This document shows, in pieces, positions 5,062 through 8,597 of a stretch of DNA of 8,597 nt. This DNA comes from Micavibrio_A sp035759665 (GTDB lineage: Bacteria > Pseudomonadota > Alphaproteobacteria > Micavibrionales > Micavibrionaceae): contig DASTUM010000021.1 in NCBI GenBank assembly GCA_035759665.1, positions 1 through 8,597 on the forward strand. The letters are read 5' to 3'. Made by a program: the position numbers and the translations under genes. Positions within the stretch are counted from its first letter, which is position 1; each line of letters begins with the position of its first letter. The notes under the pieces were generated by a model. That model saw only the letters and a program-made list of their open reading frames with translations. It searched no databases and was not told the DNA's origin.

Positions 5062-6417
5062 ATGAGCATGGGACTGGGATTGGGCTTGGGCTTCAGTAAA
5101 GGCTCTTGCGGCAATAAAGCTGAGGATGTAGATACGAACGGATTTTTTACATCGAACCTGAACGACACCGATCCGGACGTTTTCATGGCGATGAACCAGG
5201 AATTGAAGCGCCAGCAGGATCAGATCGAACTCATCGCATCGGAAAACATCGTTTCGAAAGCGGTTCTCCAGGCGCAGGGCTCCGTCCTCACCAACAAATA
5301 CGCCGAAGGCTATCCCGGCAAGCGCTACTATCAGGGCTGCGAGCATGTTGATGTAACCGAACAGCTCGCGATCGACCGCCTGTGCCAGATGTTCGGCTGC
5401 AAATTCGCCAACGTCCAGCCACATTCCGGCGCGAACGCCAACATGGGCGTGTTCATGGCGCTGCTCCAGCCGGGCGACACGTTCCTCGGCATGGATCTCG
5501 GTCATGGCGGTCACCTGACCCACGGATGCCCCGTGAACTTTTCAGGCAAATGGTTCAAGCCCGTGACCTACGGCATCGACGGCCAGGGGTTGATCGATTA
5601 TGAGCAGGTCGAAAAAATGGCGCTGGAACATAAACCGAAAATGATCATCGCCGGCGCCTCGGCTTATGCCCGCGTTATCGATTTCAAACGCTTCCGCGAA
5701 ATCGCCGACAAGGTCGGTGCGATTCTGTTCGCGGATGTGGCGCACTATGCCGGCCTGATCGTCGGCGGCGTTTATCCGAATGCCTTCCCGCACGCGCATA
5801 TCGTCACGACCACGACGCACAAGACTCTGCGCGGCCCTCGCGGCGGCGCGATCATGACCAATGACGAGGATATGGCGAAGAAGATCAATTCCGCCGTATT
5901 CCCCGGCCTGCAGGGCGGCCCGCTCGAGCACGTCATCGCGGCGAAAGCCGTCGCGTTCGGCGAGGCGCTGAAACCCGATTTCAAAACTTACGCCAGAAAT
6001 GTCCTTGAAAACGCGCGCATTCTCGCCGAGACGCTCAAATCCGGCGGCCTCGACATCGTTTCGGGCGGCACGGACTGTCACATGATGCTGGTCGATTTGC
6101 GTCCGAAAGGCCTGACGGGCAAAGCTGCCGACCTCGCGCTGGAGCATGCGGGCATCACTTGCAACAAGAACGCGGTTCCGAACGATCCGGAAAAACCGAT
6201 GGTCACGTCGGGCATCCGCCTCGGCACGCCCGCCGGAACCACGCGCGGCTTCGGCCCCGCCGAATGGAAAGAGATCGGCAAGCTGATCCTCGAAGTGCTC
6301 GACGGCCTGAAGGCCAACGGCCCCGAAGGCAACGCCGCTGTCGAGAAAACCGTCCGCGCCAAGGTGGAAGCCCTGTGCGACCGCTTCCCGATCTACACCG
6401 CGTCCGTACAGGCCTGA
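5062..6417 (+). CDS. glyA: Serine hydroxymethyltransferase with an N-terminal extension
   Basis: This PLP enzyme converts serine and tetrahydrofolate to glycine and 5,10-methylene-tetrahydrofolate, the main source of one-carbon units. Motifs in the 451-residue product are ELIASENIVS (56-65), NKYAEGYPGKRYYQGCEHVD (78-97), HSGANANMGV (121-130), FADVAHYAGL (223-232), the PLP lysine Lys254 in TTTTHKTLRGPRGG, and SGIRLGTPAGTTRG (383-396). The ATG at 5062 is well placed after AAAGGAG with a six-base gap. Most bacterial enzymes have about 415-435 residues. Here about 25 residues precede the usual alphaproteobacterial start (NGFFTSNLNDTDPDVF), beginning MSMGLGLGLGF and containing SCGNK. No alternative ATG or GTG lies between the extension and the conserved core, so the extension looks real. 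It is third in the DUF6898-rpiB-glyA run, 11 bases after rpiB. Confidence 0.97.
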   Translation: MSMGLGLGLGFSKGSCGNKAEDVDTNGFFTSNLNDTDPDVFMAMNQELKRQQDQIELIASENIVSKAVLQAQGSVLTNKYAEGYPGKRYYQGCEHVDVTEQLAIDRLCQMFGCKFANVQPHSGANANMGVFMALLQPGDTFLGMDLGHGGHLTHGCPVNFSGKWFKPVTYGIDGQGLIDYEQVEKMALEHKPKMIIAGASAYARVIDFKRFREIADKVGAILFADVAHYAGLIVGGVYPNAFPHAHIVTTTTHKTLRGPRGGAIMTNDEDMAKKINSAVFPGLQGGPLEHVIAAKAVAFGEALKPDFKTYARNVLENARILAETLKSGGLDIVSGGTDCHMMLVDLRPKGLTGKAADLALEHAGITCNKNAVPNDPEKPMVTSGIRLGTPAGTTRGFGPAEWKEIGKLILEVLDGLKANGPEGNAAVEKTVRAKVEALCDRFPIYTASVQA

Positions 6418-6444
6418 CACGCGCAGAGCTATGGCAATTATCGC

Positions 6445-6466
6445 ATCGGGCCCTTCGGGGCCCGAT
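6445..6466 (+). terminator. Stable cUUCGg hairpin after glyA, possible weak terminator
   Basis: ATCGGGCCC (6445-6453) and GGGCCCGAT (6458-6466) pair perfectly around a TTCG tetraloop closed by C-G, one of the most stable RNA hairpin types. It begins 27 bases after the glyA stop. Only a short CTTT follows, so it lacks the long U-tract of a strong intrinsic terminator. It may instead protect the 3' end of the glyA message or attenuate readthrough into the next gene. Confidence 0.6.
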
Positions 6467-6547
6467 CGCTTTGTGGATAAGTTTCCATCTCGCATTACAG
6501 CAATCATGCATCGTCCCGCACCATGGAAAAATATTGGGGGATTATCC

Positions 6548-7114
6548 ATGCTTGTACAGTCGTTCAAAGCTGCCGAACCCGCCGACCTTCGGAAGGTGCT
6601 CGGCATAAGCCATGAAAAACGCGCCTGCCTTCTCGTCACGGGGCTCGATCTGATCAAACCGATCCATGCCTCGATGGCGAACGGGCAGAACGTATTCCGG
6701 GTCGGCCTGCCGCAGGGCGATGTCGATGAAAGCCTGAACGCGATCACGCAATGGATGCGCGAAACCGGGGCGCTTTATCAGCAGCCCTTCTACGAAAACC
6801 GCCTGTCCTACAACATATCGTTCTACCTGATGCCGGGCGGCGCGTCGTATCCCTCGCTCCGGAGCGAGTTCGTGCTGGAGGATTACGTGTTCGCCGACTG
6901 CCGCGCCGACGCCGCTTCCTGCTTCGACGAGCTGATGCGCATGCTCGATCGCGACAAAATGGCAAAGACCATGCGCCGCAGCCTTATGGAAGATTTCGGC
7001 ATGAAGCAGCAGGACGCCACGCCCATGTTCTGGCGGACGTATATGAGGCAATGCAACCACCCGGATCATGCCGCCGCGCGCGGGCCGAACCGGCTGTTTA
7101 CGCCTAATTCTTAG
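6548..7114 (+). CDS. Hypothetical protein between glyA and nrdR
   Basis: I do not recognise this 188-residue protein. It looks soluble and mixed alpha/beta, without a signal peptide or membrane helix. Visible features are a strand-like ACLLVTGLDLI (26-36), an aromatic stretch FYENRLSYNISFYLMPGG (81-98), an acidic segment EFVLEDYVFADCRADAASCFDE (107-128), a basic helix RDKMAKTMRRSLMEDF (135-150), and a terminal stretch FWRTYMRQCNHPDH with possible metal-binding Cys169 and His171/174. The ATG at 6548 is chosen because GGGGGA lies six bases upstream; a longer frame from 6431 would run through the glyA hairpin. Its G+C-rich codon use matches the neighbouring core genes, so it looks resident rather than recently acquired. 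It could be cotranscribed with nrdR, 38 bases further on. Confidence 0.82.
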   Translation: MLVQSFKAAEPADLRKVLGISHEKRACLLVTGLDLIKPIHASMANGQNVFRVGLPQGDVDESLNAITQWMRETGALYQQPFYENRLSYNISFYLMPGGASYPSLRSEFVLEDYVFADCRADAASCFDELMRMLDRDKMAKTMRRSLMEDFGMKQQDATPMFWRTYMRQCNHPDHAAARGPNRLFTPNS

Positions 7115-7133
7115 GATTTGCACCTTGTCCGGC

Positions 7134-7146
7134 GTTGTGGCACAAC
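7134..7146. promoter_or_regulatory. Perfect 13-base palindrome just before nrdR
   Basis: GTTGTG-G-CACAAC spans 7134-7146 and ends six bases before the nrdR ATG, where a ribosome binding site would normally sit. The one-base centre does not suit an RNA hairpin with full stem, so a DNA-binding dimer is the better reading. It does not look like the AT-rich NrdR box. It may be chance. Confidence 0.4.
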
Positions 7147-7152
7147 AGCGTC

Positions 7153-7635
7153 ATGCATTGCCCCTTCTGTGGAAATGAAGAAACGCAAGTGAAGGACAGC
7201 CGCCCGTCTGATGACGGCGGCTCGATTCGCCGCCGCCGTTCCTGTCCCTCCTGCGGCGGGCGCTTCACCACGCATGAACGCATCCAGCTCCGCGATCTCG
7301 TCGTCCTGAAATCCGGTGAACGCCGCCAGCCGCTCGACCGCGAGAAAATCATCCGCTCCATGCAGGTCGCGCTGCGCAAGCGCCCCGTCGAGATCGAGCG
7401 CATCGAAAAAGCCGCCAACGGAATCGTCCGCCAGTTAGAGAGTTACGGCGAGCCGGAAATCCCCGCGAACGAAATCGGCGCGCTGGTGATGAAGGCGCTG
7501 ATCGAGCTCGATATCGTCGGCTACATCCGCTACGCGTCCGTATACAAGGATTTCCGCGAACCCGCCGACTTCAACGCCTTCGTCGAGGAAATCCAGAGCC
7601 TCCAGAGCGAGAAGAAAAAGCGGGTCAACGAATAG
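7153..7635 (+). CDS. nrdR: Transcriptional repressor NrdR
   Basis: NrdR is a nucleotide-sensing repressor of ribonucleotide reductase genes, adjusting dNTP supply. The 160-residue product has the N-terminal zinc ribbon MHCPFCGNEETQVKDSR with Cys3/Cys6 and Cys31/Cys34 (RRRRSCPSCGGRFTTHER), then an ATP-cone domain (about 49-139) with VLKSGERRQPLDREKI, and the typical IVGYIRYASVYKDF near 121-134. The ATG at 7153 gives the canonical MHCPFC start; a TTG at 7135 in the same frame adds six residues with no homology. No clear Shine-Dalgarno is present, and a perfect palindrome occupies that position. The glyA-nrdR-rib order is common in alphaproteobacteria, but here an extra gene separates glyA from nrdR and no ribD follows. 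The acidic/basic tail after 144 is ordinary. Confidence 0.97.
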   Translation: MHCPFCGNEETQVKDSRPSDDGGSIRRRRSCPSCGGRFTTHERIQLRDLVVLKSGERRQPLDREKIIRSMQVALRKRPVEIERIEKAANGIVRQLESYGEPEIPANEIGALVMKALIELDIVGYIRYASVYKDFREPADFNAFVEEIQSLQSEKKKRVNE

Positions 7636-7645
7636 TGTCGTTTCC

Positions 7646-7732
7646 GTCATCCCGAGCGCAGCGTAGCATAGCCGAGGGATCTAAGATTTCTTCGCTCCGC
7701 TGCGCTTCGGTCGAAATGAGGATGAGGACAGG
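7646..7732. repeat. Palindromic intergenic repeat, copy 2, diverged
   Basis: This shares the core of copy 1 in the same orientation: TCATCCCGAGCG at 7647-7658, GAGGGATCT at 7674-7682, and a right end with CTTCGGTCGAAATGAGGATGA at about 7705-7725. AGCGCAGCG (7655-7663) pairs with CGCTGCGCT (7698-7706), and TCATCC (7647-7652) with GGATGA (7720-7725). It fills most of the gap between nrdR and ribE, starting 10 bases after the nrdR stop. Its right end, GAGGACAGG, supplies the purine-rich sequence upstream of the ribE start. Confidence 0.7.
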
Positions 7733-7738
7733 CTCCTA

Positions 7739-8449
7739 ATGTTTACCGGAATCATTCAGGGGATGGGGACGATCGCCTCCGTCGACGATCATGACAAGCT
7801 CCGCACCTTCGTCATCGAATTTCCCGAAGGTTTTTGCGACGGGCTGGAGGTCGGCGCCAGCGTGTCCATAGACGGCGTTTGCCTCACGGTCACGAAAAAA
7901 ATCACGCCGGCGCGCGCCGCCTTCGATGTGATGCTCCAGAGCCTCAGCATCACGATGCTCGGCGATTACGCGGTGGGGCAGAAGGTCAATATCGAACGCG
8001 CCGCCAAAGACGGGGCGGAGATCGGCGGGCATCTGTTGTCGGGTCATGTCGATTTTTGCGCCGTGGTGGACAAGGTTTCCGTGATCGAAGGCAATAAGGT
8101 GATGCGCTTTTCGGTGCCTCCGCGGTTCATGCGTTATATTTTCAGCAAAGGCTATATCGCCGTGAACGGCACGAGCCTGACGGTTTCCGAAGCCAGTAAA
8201 TCCGAAAACTGGTTCGAAGTCTGGCTCATTCCTGAAACGCGCCGTGTCACGGTGTTCGAGGAAAAGAAGGCGGGCGACAGGCTGAACGTCGAAATCGAGC
8301 GCAGCACTCAGGTCGTCGTTGATACGGTGCGTGACACGGTTCATGAAGCGCTCGGCAAGCTCCAGCCGGTTCTTGAGGCGCTTTTGCAGGAAAAAGGCAT
8401 GAGTCTCGACGATTTCCTGCCCGCGCCGAAGCAAACCGGCAAAAACTAG
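7739..8449 (+). CDS. ribE: Riboflavin synthase (alpha subunit), E. coli-like type
   Basis: This enzyme dismutates two molecules of 6,7-dimethyl-8-ribityllumazine into riboflavin and the pyrimidinedione precursor, the last step of riboflavin synthesis. The 236-residue product shows the two-barrel repeat: N-terminal MFTGIIQG, SIDGVCLTVT (43-52, Cys48), GDYAVGQKVNIERAAK (75-90), EIGGHLLSGHVD (94-105, His103), then SKGYIAVNGTSLTV (136-149, Lys137 and Ser146), IPETRRVTVF (164-173) and GDRLNVEIERSTQVVVDTV (179-197). These correspond to active-site positions Cys48, His102, Lys137 and Ser146 of the E. coli enzyme. MFTGIIQG, GLEVGAS, NIERAAK and the TQVVVDTV end are closer to the E. coli form than to the alphaproteobacterial forms I recall. 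A tail of about 35 residues (202-236) exceeds the usual length. The start follows GAGGACAGG from the repeat. Confidence 0.95.
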   Translation: MFTGIIQGMGTIASVDDHDKLRTFVIEFPEGFCDGLEVGASVSIDGVCLTVTKKITPARAAFDVMLQSLSITMLGDYAVGQKVNIERAAKDGAEIGGHLLSGHVDFCAVVDKVSVIEGNKVMRFSVPPRFMRYIFSKGYIAVNGTSLTVSEASKSENWFEVWLIPETRRVTVFEEKKAGDRLNVEIERSTQVVVDTVRDTVHEALGKLQPVLEALLQEKGMSLDDFLPAPKQTGKN

Positions 8450-8475
8450 ACTTTCTCCCCATCCGTCCCTATAGT
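8447..8475 (+). promoter_or_regulatory. Promoter for the FMN-riboswitch transcript, overlapping the ribE stop
   Basis: TAGACT (8447-8452, 4/6 to the -35 consensus) and TATAGT (8470-8475, 5/6 to the -10) are exactly 17 bases apart. Transcription would start near 8482, at the first bases of the riboswitch. The first three bases of the -35 are the ribE stop codon. This implies that the riboswitch-controlled gene has its own transcript separate from ribE. Confidence 0.65.
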
Positions 8476-8482
8476 CGTCTCA

Positions 8483-8597
8483 GTTCTCAGGGCGGGGCGC
8501 AATTCCCCACCGGCGGTATAGCCCGCGAGCGGCTCTTTCTCACCGGAAGAGTGTCAGCAGACCCGGTGTAATTCCGGGGCCGACGGTATAGTCCGGA
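8483..8597 (+). promoter_or_regulatory. FMN riboswitch (RFN element), truncated by the window edge
   Basis: The aptamer senses flavin mononucleotide and turns down riboflavin synthesis or transport genes. Conserved RFN blocks appear in order: TTCTCAGGGCGGGG (8484-8497), AATTCCCCACCGGCGGTA from 8501, AGCCCGCGAGC near 8520-8530, GTCAGCAGACCCGGTG around 8553-8568, AATTCCGGGGCCGACGGTA after it, and TAGTCCGGA at the edge. The closing 3' strand of P1 and the expression platform lie beyond 8597, so termination versus translation control cannot be told. The regulated gene is not in the window; ribB/ribBA, or a rib operon, is the usual partner. Confidence 0.97.

Noticed and set aside
5542..6747. Long minus-strand open frame opposite glyA and the next gene (401 codons)
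   Set aside because: Antisense to a confidently identified glyA, crossing its terminator-like hairpin, with no recognisable domain.
7736..8434. Minus-strand open frame opposite ribE (232 codons)
   Set aside because: It mirrors ribE almost exactly and has no homology signal; frame-shadow composition rich in His, Asp and Arg.
1..8597. CRISPR array, prophage, toxin-antitoxin pair, transposase, rRNA or tRNA
   Set aside because: No regularly spaced direct repeats, no recombinase or transposase motifs, no paired small toxin/antitoxin genes, and no cloverleaf or rRNA sequence seen on either strand.

Overview
The window looks like chromosomal housekeeping DNA from an alphaproteobacterium. The protein types (HemB, an LdtR-like MarR regulator, a DUF6898 protein beside RpiB, GlyA, NrdR, riboflavin synthase) and the hemB / regulator / rpiB-glyA / nrdR / rib neighbourhood fit that class. 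I cannot fix the order from sequence alone; a Rhodospirillales- or Micavibrio-like lineage is a guess. Genes are tightly packed and fairly G+C rich, with two less G+C-rich islands: the gene at 2666-3139 and the intergenic leaders.

Layout. Positions 1-24 hold the first codons of a possible minus-strand gene that leaves the window. hemB (183-1304, minus) is divergent from a MarR/LdtR-like regulator (1644-2120, plus; alternative start 1596). The space between them carries a long imperfect-palindrome repeat. A strong intrinsic terminator (2154-2190) ends the regulator gene and lies just ahead of a small three-helix membrane protein (2213-2539). An unrecognised Cys-rich protein follows (2666-3139), with its own near-consensus promoter whose spacer is a perfect inverted repeat. 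gcdH (3159-4337, minus) converges on it.

A shared gcdH/rpiB promoter region at 4351-4379 separates gcdH from a plus-strand run: DUF6898 gene (4387), rpiB (4613), glyA (5062), a cUUCGg hairpin (6445-6466), an unrecognised 188-residue protein (6548) and nrdR (7153). A second copy of the palindromic repeat follows, then riboflavin synthase (7739-8449). A promoter overlapping the ribE stop codon leads into an FMN riboswitch that runs off the right edge.

Functional themes are tetrapyrrole synthesis (HemB), lysine/tryptophan degradation (GcdH), pentose phosphate and one-carbon metabolism (RpiB, GlyA), nucleotide-reductase control (NrdR) and flavin supply (RibE, FMN riboswitch). No defence, phage, CRISPR, transposase, rRNA or tRNA was seen. 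I found no convincing new multi-gene system. The points most worth checking are the regulated-looking orphan gene at 2597-3139, the symmetric promoter at 4351-4387, the paired intergenic repeats, and the nrdR-ribE junction, where the ribD often found in alphaproteobacteria is absent.
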